Part shown: one piece after another, positions 39,604 through 46,579 of the stretch
How the letters are laid out: each line of letters begins with the position of its first letter
How positions within the stretch are numbered: position 1 is the stretch's first letter
Translations under genes and position numbers: made by a program
Notes under the pieces: model-generated
The model's input: the letters and a program-made list of their open reading frames with translations, nothing else
What the model was told of the DNA's origin: nothing
Databases searched by the model: none
Virus record (IMG/VR): IMGVR_UViG_3300042516_005475
Span: 166,048-230,047 of that record
Origin: a virus
Strand: one strand, 5' to 3'
DNA length: 64,000 bases

Positions 39604-39781
39604 ACAAAAAATACAAGAGAACTTATTTGATCTTCGTTTTAGAATTGCCTTACAAGAGCAAATAATAGACTTGCTTAAAGATCAATTAATTAAAAAGTTA
39701 GCTAATCCATTGTATACTAATAGCCTTGAGGATATAATAGACTCTGAACTTAGAAAACAAATACTGAATGAAGCCAATTAA
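39584..39781 (+). CDS. Array gene 28
   Basis: 65 aa, twin of gene 27 (see there). MKSKNIRQKIQENLF start, ends ILNEAN. Confidence 0.75.
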   Translation: MKSKNIRQKIQENLFDLRFRIALQEQIIDLLKDQLIKKLANPLYTNSLEDIIDSELRKQILNEAN

Positions 39782-39932
39782 AACTAGTTTAAACGTACTT
39801 TATCTTTACCATTCATTGACAGAATTGAGTACTATTGTTCGTAACAAGTTATCCAATGAGCTTTATCACCCTTTATTTGTTAATATTGATAGGGGCATTA
39901 GCATGATAAAGAGGAGAGAACTTAAAAAATGA
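39768..39932 (+). CDS. Array gene 29
   Basis: 54 aa (MKPIKTSLNVLYLYHSL..., ending KRRELKK). IVRNKLSNELYHPLFVNI core; ends in an ATGA overlap. Confidence 0.65.
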   Translation: MKPIKTSLNVLYLYHSLTELSTIVRNKLSNELYHPLFVNIDRGISMIKRRELKK

Positions 39933-40144
39933 AGCCAATTAAAGATAAACTTAGAGAAAAGCTATTCTATAACTGTTATTATAGATTTAGCAATGAGTAC
40001 TATAAAAAGGTATCGTATGGATGCTATGTTAGGGTGTCAGGCAAACTAAACATTGAACTCAAAGAAAAATGTGATGAGGTAAATTATCAAGTAAGTGAAC
40101 AATTACTCTGGAGCAATGAAAACAAAAAGAAACTTATATTTTAA
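39929..40144 (+). CDS. Array gene 30
   Basis: 71 aa, start MKPIKDKLREKLFYN; VSEQLLWSNENKKK end (Asn-Glu carries the next ATG). Confidence 0.7.
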   Translation: MKPIKDKLREKLFYNCYYRFSNEYYKKVSYGCYVRVSGKLNIELKEKCDEVNYQVSEQLLWSNENKKKLIF

Positions 40145-40328
40145 CATATCCAATAAGGCAGTAGTTATGGGTCAAAAATTACACCTCAGTGTGAGTAAAC
40201 AAACTAACTTAGAATACTTTCAACCAGTTGAAGTTAAACTAAATTGTGCTTTGCATAAAAACTTAGAGGCTCAATTGTTCTACGTTATAAAAGACTCATT
40301 AGTTCATCATAAAACAATTTCAACATAA
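40116..40328 (+). CDS. Array gene 31
   Basis: 70 aa from the ATG at 40116. VEVKLNCALHKNLEAQLFYVI core. Confidence 0.65.
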   Translation: MKTKRNLYFNISNKAVVMGQKLHLSVSKQTNLEYFQPVEVKLNCALHKNLEAQLFYVIKDSLVHHKTIST

Positions 40329-40502
40329 ATGAAACCTTTAACTAAAGAAATACATTCAAAATTGATTTGTAAATTAGAAACAAAATTGAATAGACCATAT
40401 TATAGTAACCTAAAAAACGAGCCAAGATGGAAACTACAAAATGCATTTAATGTTGTTTATAATGACCTAGACCAAATAAACAAAAGGTTAGAACACTTCT
40501 GA
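40329..40502 (+). CDS. Array gene 32
   Basis: 57 aa (MKPLTKEIHSKLICKLE..., ending INKRLEHF), abutting both neighbours. TKLNRPYYSNLKN core. Confidence 0.65.
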   Translation: MKPLTKEIHSKLICKLETKLNRPYYSNLKNEPRWKLQNAFNVVYNDLDQINKRLEHF

Positions 40503-40712
40503 ATGCTTATAATATTATCTATGACTTTAATCACTCATAAAATAATGGAAAGGCTAGTGAGCAAAATGGAAATGAATCTGTATAGAGCCATGTATTACTC
40601 TCTCAAAAACAAATGTTACACTCGCTTTCAAAACCAATTCAACTCCGAATTGTATCACCTTATACACAATAGATTAAACTTCTCCATTAGGAGCAACTTA
40701 AGAGAAGAATGA
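40503..40712 (+). CDS. Array gene 33
   Basis: 69 aa. MEMNLYRAMYYSLKNKCYTRF matches the next gene's ETNLYNALYWNTKANAYTAL closely. Start at 40503 or 40521. Confidence 0.7.
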   Translation: MLIILSMTLITHKIMERLVSKMEMNLYRAMYYSLKNKCYTRFQNQFNSELYHLIHNRLNFSIRSNLREE

Positions 40713-40927
40713 AACCATTAACAGTTAGCATAATTAATAAACTATACAATGAATTGGAAACTAATTTGTATAATGCCTTGTATTGGAACACTAAAGCTAA
40801 TGCATATACCGCTTTACAATCAAGACTCTTTGCTGGGTTATATATCGAGTTGAATAATAGATTAAACGAAACTGTTGATAATAACCTCTTTGATGAGCAA
40901 TTAAAACTTCATAACCATACCAATTAA
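40709..40927 (+). CDS. Array gene 34
   Basis: 72 aa, last gene of the unbroken array. MKPLTVSIINKLYNELETN start; LFAGLYIELNNRLNETVDN core. Twin of gene 33. Confidence 0.7.
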   Translation: MKPLTVSIINKLYNELETNLYNALYWNTKANAYTALQSRLFAGLYIELNNRLNETVDNNLFDEQLKLHNHTN

Positions 40928-40965
40928 AGGAAGATTAGTTAAGAGAGGCATATTAAATAACCTAT

Positions 40966-41223
40966 ATGTCTCTTAAACCATTAAAGACTAAAGAGCGATT
41001 AGATGCCTTGAAGAACAATCCAAAGGCATTATTAGCTTTTTGCAAAGATGTATTAAAGGCTCCATGGCCAGAGGCTGAACCATACATCTTAAAAGATACT
41101 ATGGTTGCTATGCATTATGCCTATCATGTTAAACAGAAGCTATGGCCTGAGTTAGAAAATATACTAGATGGTACTAGATATATGCCAATGTATAACTGGA
41201 ACATGAGATATTTTACCTATTAA
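40966..41223 (+). CDS. WPEAE-repeat protein
   Basis: 85 aa, MSLKPLKTKERLDAL start and two repeats (PWPEAEPYI, LWPELENIL). Begins the second WPEAE block, directly after the array. Confidence 0.75.
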   Translation: MSLKPLKTKERLDALKNNPKALLAFCKDVLKAPWPEAEPYILKDTMVAMHYAYHVKQKLWPELENILDGTRYMPMYNWNMRYFTY

Positions 41224-41224
41224 T

Positions 41225-41566
41225 ATGCCTCTTAAATCAATCAAACTAAAAGATAGATTACAAAAGAAAAAGAAAGATCCTTTTGAAATCATTAATTTTT
41301 GCAGATACACTATAATGGGTCGCTGGCCAGAAGTTGAACCTTTTTTACTAAAACATAAAGATCCTTTTTGGGCATTGTTATATGCCAGAGACATCATCAA
41401 AGGGCGATGGCCAGAAGCAGAACCTCTTATCATGAAAGAGGCATACATGGCATACAAGTACGCTAGAGATGTAATCAAAGGACCTTGGCCTGAAGCCGAG
41501 AAACATATTAAACGAGATGCTGCTGCCTGGAGCGAATATACAAAAAAGGTACTAAACAACTCATAA
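41225..41566 (+). CDS. WPEAE-repeat protein
   Basis: 113 aa with three repeats (RWPEVEPFL, RWPEAEPLI, PWPEAEKHI), ending YTKKVLNNS. Junction TAATATGCC upstream. Confidence 0.8.
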   Translation: MPLKSIKLKDRLQKKKKDPFEIINFCRYTIMGRWPEVEPFLLKHKDPFWALLYARDIIKGRWPEAEPLIMKEAYMAYKYARDVIKGPWPEAEKHIKRDAAAWSEYTKKVLNNS

Positions 41567-41569
41567 CAT

Positions 41570-41926
41570 ATGCCCCTAAAACCAATAAAGACTAAAGAGA
41601 GATTTGAAAATCTTATAAAAACTCCTAGAGGTGTTGTTACATATGCTGAGCATAAAAAAACGCCTGTACCTGATCTTGAGCATGTAATATTACTAGATGA
41701 CTTGGCAATCTATTGGTATGCCTATTATGTTTTACACCGCAGATGGCCAAAGGGAGAACAGATATTGTTGAGAGGAGCTTTTCCTATATGGGGACCAAAT
41801 GCCTATGTTCTAAGCAGATATGCAGAAAATATAATAAAAAATCGTTGGCCAGAGGCTGAACCATTTATTAAAAAAGATTCATCAGAATGGGAAAATTACT
41901 CAAACAACTTTAACATTCAAGACTAA
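41570..41926 (+). CDS. WPEAE-repeat protein
   Basis: 118 aa, MPLKPIKTKERFENL start; repeats PVPDLEHVI, RWPKGEQIL, RWPEAEPFI; ends NNFNIQD. Confidence 0.8.
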   Translation: MPLKPIKTKERFENLIKTPRGVVTYAEHKKTPVPDLEHVILLDDLAIYWYAYYVLHRRWPKGEQILLRGAFPIWGPNAYVLSRYAENIIKNRWPEAEPFIKKDSSEWENYSNNFNIQD

Positions 41927-41927
41927 T

Positions 41928-42260
41928 ATGCCCCTCAAACCAATAAAGACTAAAGAAAGATTAGAACAAGTAAAGAAAGATGCAGGATTAGCATATTATT
42001 TTGCTAAAGATGTAATCAAGGATCGTTGGCCAGAAGTTGAACCTATTATTATGCAGGATGCCTGGTGGGCATGGAAGTATGCTGTAGACGTTATTAGAGC
42101 ACCATGGCCAGAGGCTGAACATGTTATCTCTAAAAAATCTATGCCTGCTTATAATTATGCTGTATTGGTAATAAAAGATAAATGGCCACCTGGAGAAAAA
42201 GCTATTAATAAATTAGCCTACTCCAAAAAAGGATATAAACATTTTGTAGACAATTTATAA
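41928..42260 (+). CDS. WPEAE-repeat protein
   Basis: 110 aa, MPLKPIKTKERLEQV start; repeats RWPEVEPII, PWPEAEHVI, KWPPGEKAI. Last of the seven members. Confidence 0.8.
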   Translation: MPLKPIKTKERLEQVKKDAGLAYYFAKDVIKDRWPEVEPIIMQDAWWAWKYAVDVIRAPWPEAEHVISKKSMPAYNYAVLVIKDKWPPGEKAINKLAYSKKGYKHFVDNL

Positions 42261-42272
42261 ACTAAAGGAGCA

Positions 42273-42437
42273 ATGAATAAAGAATTCTCTATTAAACAAT
42301 ACACCTTGTCACAAAAGATCATGATGATACTAATAACACTAGTTGTTACTGTATTACCCATACTGTTCTGGATGTGGATCACATCATACCTAATCAAATG
42401 TAACAAAGATGTCATGATGAAATTAAAAAGGAAATAA
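42273..42437 (+). CDS. Small single-pass membrane protein
   Basis: 54 aa (MNKEFSIKQYTLSQKIM..., ending MMKLKRK). One hydrophobic segment, residues 17-40 (MMILITLVVTVLPILFWMWI), with basic ends. AGGAG precedes the ATG. Ends 15 nt inside the convergent gene. Confidence 0.65.
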   Translation: MNKEFSIKQYTLSQKIMMILITLVVTVLPILFWMWITSYLIKCNKDVMMKLKRK

Positions 42438-43151
42438 TTCACATTGTCTGGATGCAGGGTAATTTTGAGTAACATCCAAAAATTCATGCTGTTCCATTTT
42501 TACAAACTTGTCCCAGCAATTGTAATGCTCAAAATAATATGAAAAAAATAATTCAGGAAAGAAATTTGGCCCGTTAAAATTGTGCTTCCAGGCATACATT
42601 TTTTCTGAAAATTCTGGGCTGTACAGCTTGTCAAATAAATTAAAATAATTATGAAAAGAGTTGGGCAGTATAAAACTTGTGTCCATAAAAAATTTAGGTG
42701 CATCGAGGAACATGTTGTAGCTACAGTTGGCATAAAAATTTTCCTTATTTAATGTTGTTAAATCTGGAAAAGTTATGATGTGACAAGAGTCATAACGCCC
42801 TCTAATAATAAAGTCATATTGAGACCAATCAAATAAATTACTAACATTCTGCAAACCATGCAATTGAGAGAAATGCATCTGATTGTTGGTAGTTCTGCCT
42901 CCTGCATTATTAAAATTAAATCCATGCAGTTTGATTAATTCTGGGTAGTCAGCCACATGCTGCTGCATTAATAATCGCTGAGGAGCATATGCCTCCATAA
43001 TTTTTGTCTCTGTTTCTTGTTTGTTCTGTTCACTGGTGTACCAACATTGACAATATACATCTGTAGAGTACTTGCTGATGATTTTATCAATTAGATAATC
43101 TTTGGAGTTGTTGTTTCTAAACAACCCACTGAGAAGTAATGCAATTTTCAT
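42423..43151 (-). CDS. Predicted glycosyltransferase-like protein
   Basis: 242 aa from the ATG at 43151 (a GTG six codons upstream is less likely). The opening MKIALLLSGLFRN, then YCQCWYTSEQ and YDFIIRGRYD, is typical of a group of surface-sugar-associated proteins that begin MKIAL-x-x-SG-x-x-R and carry an (R/L)-x-R-x-D site. Likely a sugar transferase; not proven. Minus strand, isolated. Confidence 0.55.
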   Translation of the reverse strand: MKIALLLSGLFRNNNSKDYLIDKIISKYSTDVYCQCWYTSEQNKQETETKIMEAYAPQRLLMQQHVADYPELIKLHGFNFNNAGGRTTNNQMHFSQLHGLQNVSNLFDWSQYDFIIRGRYDSCHIITFPDLTTLNKENFYANCSYNMFLDAPKFFMDTSFILPNSFHNYFNLFDKLYSPEFSEKMYAWKHNFNGPNFFPELFFSYYFEHYNCWDKFVKMEQHEFLDVTQNYPASRQCELFPF

Positions 43152-43389
43152 GATGGTACTTATCTTCACAAGAAAATTATTGCAAAGAGTATAATGGAGA
43201 TGTAGACGTTATAATAATACTACAAGTATAGGTACCTGCCTAACAACATGGTACAGAATCATGTGACCATCTGCAGCACTCAAGGAGAACGGCAGAGAAT
43301 AAAAAGGATCTGCGTATATTCTTTGATGCCTATCCCCAGAAGTCAACTAGGAACCTCAAAAATGTTTCCACACACCTGAGCCTTTCCTG
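43152..43389. other. Non-coding spacer, no gene seen
   Basis: About 240 nt with stops in all frames and no clear promoter for the minus-strand gene. Some short inverted pairs (ATGGTACAGAATCATGTGACCAT) are visible. I see nothing else I can support. Confidence 0.5.
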
Positions 43390-43426
43390 TTGATCTGTGT
43401 ACTGAGAGCCTGTATACTGTATACAG
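43390..43426 (+). promoter_or_regulatory. Promoter TTGATC-17-TATACT with palindromic operator on the -10
   Basis: TTGATC 43390-43395, TATACT 43413-43418. The -10 sits in a perfect 17-bp palindrome CTGTATAC-T-GTATACAG (43410-43426), a likely repressor site. The transcript would have a leader of about 130 nt before 43559. Confidence 0.65.
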
Positions 43427-43558
43427 TGACAATGAATCACCGATAGTACGCATAGTTGCAATAGCGCTCGAGAAGGGCTGCAGAACATGGGTCCACTATG
43501 TTGACTATCAAACACAAACAAAATAGGAGCTCGCTGAGCCTAGTGACTAGCAAACCAT

Positions 43559-43840
43559 ATGGAAGAAACTGAAACTGAACCTACTATTACGATTGTGCTT
43601 GGAGCTGACATGAAGCCTGCCAGAAAGCCTATTGAGTTTCACCGTGTGTTGGATAGTGATGAGACGTTTGGATCGGTCTATGAAGAATATCCTTGTCTTT
43701 GGAAGTACATTGAGCTTATCTGTAAGGAGTATCTTGGAACCAAGACATTAGACTTGATGTATGCCTACGACAATCCTAAAGATCGCTCTAGAGGTAGGCT
43801 CTTTCTTGGTCAGTGGAACGATGGCTATGTAGAGCGCTAA
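43559..43840 (+). CDS. Small acidic protein, function unknown
   Basis: 93 aa, acidic. IELICKEYLGTKTLDLMYAYD and FLGQWNDGYV. Long leader from the promoter at 43390. High-expression codon use. No family recognised. Confidence 0.7.
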   Translation: MEETETEPTITIVLGADMKPARKPIEFHRVLDSDETFGSVYEEYPCLWKYIELICKEYLGTKTLDLMYAYDNPKDRSRGRLFLGQWNDGYVER

Positions 43841-43841
43841 T

Positions 43842-44036
43842 ATGACGTCCAAATATAATAGCTTAGACTATGAGCTAGAGTCTCGACTAAGGACAAGATT
43901 GTTTGATGCTACTGAAAAGAAACTAAACATGAATCTATTTGAAGTGTTGTCAAAGTCTTATAGCAATAGGCTATATGTAAACAATACAATTGCATTTCAC
44001 AATCCACTATGGGATGAACTTAAACAAAGCAACTAA
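43842..44036 (+). CDS. Array-family small protein (outlying member)
   Basis: 64 aa. LESRLRTRLFDATEKKLNMNL and SNRLYVNNTIAFHNPLWDELK match the family (LRxRL...LY...NPLW-x-EL). Located 2.9 kb beyond the array. Confidence 0.65.
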   Translation: MTSKYNSLDYELESRLRTRLFDATEKKLNMNLFEVLSKSYSNRLYVNNTIAFHNPLWDELKQSN

Positions 44037-44041
44037 CTAAT

Positions 44042-44191
44042 ATGAAGATCGTTATCTATAATACTAAACGTAAGAGCTGGACGTTCAAGCCTACTACTAA
44101 GGTTAAGATCTCTAGTAAGCTCTACAACCGCAAGCGGCATAAGCAAGTGCTAACGCCAGTAGAGGTAGATGAGTGCTATAGTGACATGTGA
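44042..44191 (+). CDS. Small very basic protein
   Basis: 49 aa (MKIVIYNTKRKSWTFK..., ending ECYSDM), strongly basic in the middle (KLYNRKRHKQ). Starts 5 nt after the previous stop. Nucleic-acid binding is plausible; no family known. Confidence 0.55.
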   Translation: MKIVIYNTKRKSWTFKPTTKVKISSKLYNRKRHKQVLTPVEVDECYSDM

Positions 44192-44679
44192 GCTATAGAG
44201 CCAAGTGTCTGAGATCTGCATCCTGTGTTCTGAAACCGTAAACGGGGCCGTGAAACACAAACGGGTCTCAGACACCCCCAGGGGTCTAGGACACAAACGG
44301 GGATATAGAACCAAGGGGCTAGAATCCACATATAGTAGAGAAGGCAAGCTAATAGGTAGGAACCGCATGCTCCAAACTTTTGGCAAAATTTTTTTTGGAT
44401 TTTCTATATGGATTTTCCTATAGGGCCGCAATTGCTCCAAACTTTTGGCAAATTTTTTTGGAATTTTTCTATGGATTTTCTGTATGGCCCCTCTTTTGCT
44501 CTCTGCTGCCTCTCTGTAACATTGATATCTGCTTCGTTGTTTCTCTGAAAGTCTGATGTTCTGATATTCTGATGATATGTGAGTCTGTTTATTATTGAGT
44601 CTGAATCTCTCTTATTCTCGGCTTGTGATGCCTTCGGCACATAGGAGAATCTTTTTTATCAGGTAAGATAAGTAATAGT
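44192..44679. other. Non-coding stretch with direct repeats
   Basis: 488 nt without a supportable ORF. Three AAACGGG(G) copies lie within 44238-44302. A 57-nt direct repeat lies at 44369-44427 and 44434-44489. A T/C-rich segment 44490-44640 follows, with several CTGATxTTCTGAT-like words. A TGCC-TTC-GGCA hairpin at about 44628-44641 lies before a T run. Could be a structured RNA, an origin or a site for recombination; nothing decides. Confidence 0.5.
44369..44489 (+). repeat. Direct repeat, two copies of about 57 nt
   Basis: Both copies begin GCTCCAAACTTTTGGCAAA, run through a T tract and a TTTTCTATATGGATTTTC-like segment, and end near GGGCC/GGCCC. They differ in T-tract length and a few bases. 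Confidence 0.85.
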
Positions 44680-44832
44680 ATGTATAGTGCTCCTAGTGGA
44701 ATAGTGATGAACGATTATGACCATGAGCCAATGTCATTAATTGCGCAAAAGTGGTTGGGTAAAAACAGGCGCAAGAAGAAAAAGAGAGTTTCTGAATCTT
44801 TTGCTAATTATTATCGTCGATATAATGCCTAA
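44680..44832 (+). CDS. Small very basic protein
   Basis: 50 aa (MYSAPSGIVMNDYDHE..., ending RRYNA). A basic run KNRRKKKRV in the middle and an aromatic tail. Isolated; 50-codon open frame with a plausible start. Confidence 0.45.
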   Translation: MYSAPSGIVMNDYDHEPMSLIAQKWLGKNRRKKKKRVSESFANYYRRYNA

Positions 44833-44954
44833 TAATTGTGAATGACAATAGTTGGTTAATATTGGGACATGAATATAGTTTAATTAACTCGGTAGAGACA
44901 AGGTAGTATATACTATGGATCTGGGTTTGAGCTATAAAAAAAATCTTATTCAGA

Positions 44955-44962
44955 CTAAATAT
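44955..44962 (+). promoter_or_regulatory. Late-type promoter element CTAAATAT
   Basis: 8 nt before the ATG at 44971. A palindrome TAGTATATACTA lies 40 nt upstream. Confidence 0.5.
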
Positions 44963-44970
44963 TAGTAGAT

Positions 44971-45345
44971 ATGATCACATCTTTTTTAAACTCGGTTGAT
45001 TTGCCAACGGTATCTGGAATTAACTCAACATCTGGATTGCCAGCTGGTATTGCTTATGAGGCTGGCATTGCTGGTTCATCTATATTGTACACCTTGCCAA
45101 CTTCTACTCTTGGTACTACTTTTACATTAATTACCTTGAGTGTAGCTGGTAATACTACTAACAGGATTAGACTCAACAAATCTTATAGTGGTCAGACACT
45201 TGGTTTTATTAATCAGGACCGTTCTTCTTTCTTATTCACCTATACATCAGGTGGAACTGCAACAGCCTCTCTGACTGCAACAGCCAACTATTACGACAAT
45301 GTTGGACCAGTGCAGCGTAGATTGGTACAAGGTTACGAAGCCTAA
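44971..45345 (+). CDS. Small virion-type beta protein
   Basis: 124 aa, Thr/Ser/Gly-rich and almost without charge in the first 80 residues, like small capsid-decoration or fibre proteins. Late-type box upstream and a terminator downstream make it a single-gene unit. Confidence 0.65.
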   Translation: MITSFLNSVDLPTVSGINSTSGLPAGIAYEAGIAGSSILYTLPTSTLGTTFTLITLSVAGNTTNRIRLNKSYSGQTLGFINQDRSSFLFTYTSGGTATASLTATANYYDNVGPVQRRLVQGYEA

Positions 45346-45362
45346 TACCATTATAAACAATG

Positions 45363-45392
45363 AACCCGCCAAGAACATTGGCGGGTTTTTAT
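45363..45392. terminator. Bidirectional terminator
   Basis: AACCCGCC (45363-45370) pairs with GGCGGGTT (45380-45387), T run after it. Lies between convergent genes ending at 45345 (+) and 45392 (-). Confidence 0.9.
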
Positions 45393-45697
45393 TAGTCTTT
45401 TTTAGGCTTTGGCGAGCCTGGAGGTCTTGGTGGTCCGAAGCTTCTGAGAAGTTTACGATCTTCTTCACTTACATTTTTGCGTTCCTCTGGATCTAGCTTT
45501 CCGTCTTTATTTGTATCGTATTTGCTAACAATAGCATCTCTTTGTTTCTTTTGTTCCTCAGTTAACTTGGGACGTCTAGGTGCCTTATCATGTACACGTT
45601 CCTCTAAAGGAGGAGGTCGTTGACCTGGTGCATGTTCCTTAGGAACCTGAGCCACTAAAGTTGTGGCTGCCAATAGGGATAAGAATAACATTTTCAT
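45392..45697 (-). CDS. Secreted-type EF-hand protein
   Basis: 101 aa. Signal peptide at residues 1-17 (MKMLFLSLLAATTLVAQ). One EF-hand loop D61-T-N63-K-D65-G-K67-L-D-P-E-E72 with correct Ca2+ ligands. Pro/Arg-rich flanks. Such small EF-hand secreted proteins are common in Planctomycetes and Verrucomicrobia, so this may be host-derived. Role in infection unknown. Confidence 0.75.
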   Translation of the reverse strand: MKMLFLSLLAATTLVAQVPKEHAPGQRPPPLEERVHDKAPRRPKLTEEQKKQRDAIVSKYDTNKDGKLDPEERKNVSEEDRKLLRSFGPPRPPGSPKPKKD

Positions 45698-45750
45698 ATC
45701 TATAGGTACTTAGCTCATCTAGAACATTGCTTAAACATTCTCATTAAACT

Positions 45751-46578
45751 TTAAACATCTACACCTAATATCTTTAGGTACTTTTCTGTATCTGCTTTGC
45801 TCATTTTTTTATCATCAGCATCAAAGCCTTCTCTAATAACACCATCTGGGCTATCAGATTCAGGATCAGTTCCTGGAGCAATGTCTACTAATACAGCACA
45901 AGACTGTACGTTCCTCTTTGGAAATGCCTGTTGTAGTTCCTGTAGCTTTTGTTCACTCTTAGGTTTAGCAAAGTAGAAGGTAATCAATTGATTTTCAAAG
46001 TAATCCTTCCAGTGATCATCATTCTTATAGGTGATGCACCAGGCACAATCCTTCTTGCCATCCTTGCCTGTTCGGTGAGCAAATTCACTCAGGCCTAACT
46101 TACGAGCAGCGCTGTGATTCAATGGAGCAACTACTAAGGCATCATTGTTATCCAAGTAGACTTCCACTTCACCTTCTGATTGAGATCTGCTTGGATTAGC
46201 TTTTACTTGTTGATTAGCCTGTGTTACCTTTTTCTGAAGATCCTCATATGTTGGATACTTCTCAATATTAGAGTCTTCACCAGCAATAGAGCCGCTATTA
46301 ACCATGGCAATGAACTCAGTAACAGCATTTCTCAATTGATCCCAATCAAATGGAGCATTAGGTTCTTTTGTTTTGAGATATTGACGGCCAATCCATCCAA
46401 CGAACTTCTTTGTTGGTGTATTATCAGACTGAAGAATCTGATTGAATTCTTCTTGGTCTATCTTTTTACCGGCTAGCATTTGCTTGAGCTGAGCCTTGTT
46501 TTCATTGACCAAAATATTTGAACGGTTGTGATTAACGTACCCTTCAAACATTAAGCTATTAATTGATTGATTCTTCAT
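45751..46578 (-). CDS. Predicted packaged head protein, function unknown
   Basis: 275 aa. N terminus MKNQSINSLMFE/GY may be a capsid-targeting peptide. The block CAWCITYKNDDHWKDYFENQ then ITFYFAKPKS has the look of a domain seen in other large-phage head proteins. Last gene of a four-gene minus-strand operon with 1-2 nt spacing. Confidence 0.65.
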   Translation of the reverse strand: MKNQSINSLMFEGYVNHNRSNILVNENKAQLKQMLAGKKIDQEEFNQILQSDNTPTKKFVGWIGRQYLKTKEPNAPFDWDQLRNAVTEFIAMVNSGSIAGEDSNIEKYPTYEDLQKKVTQANQQVKANPSRSQSEGEVEVYLDNNDALVVAPLNHSAARKLGLSEFAHRTGKDGKKDCAWCITYKNDDHWKDYFENQLITFYFAKPKSEQKLQELQQAFPKRNVQSCAVLVDIAPGTDPESDSPDGVIREGFDADDKKMSKADTEKYLKILGVDV

Positions 46579-46579
46579 A

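Noticed and set aside
34658-40927. Decayed single large gene or frameshifted pseudogene
   Set aside because: Every unit has its own start and stop, sizes are uniform, junctions are conserved (ATGAA), and frames are kept open in 34 successive units; decay would not give this.
44192-44423. 72-codon plus and 96-codon minus frames in the repeat stretch
   Set aside because: Composition is unlike any gene here, they run through non-coding repeats, and no start signal is present.
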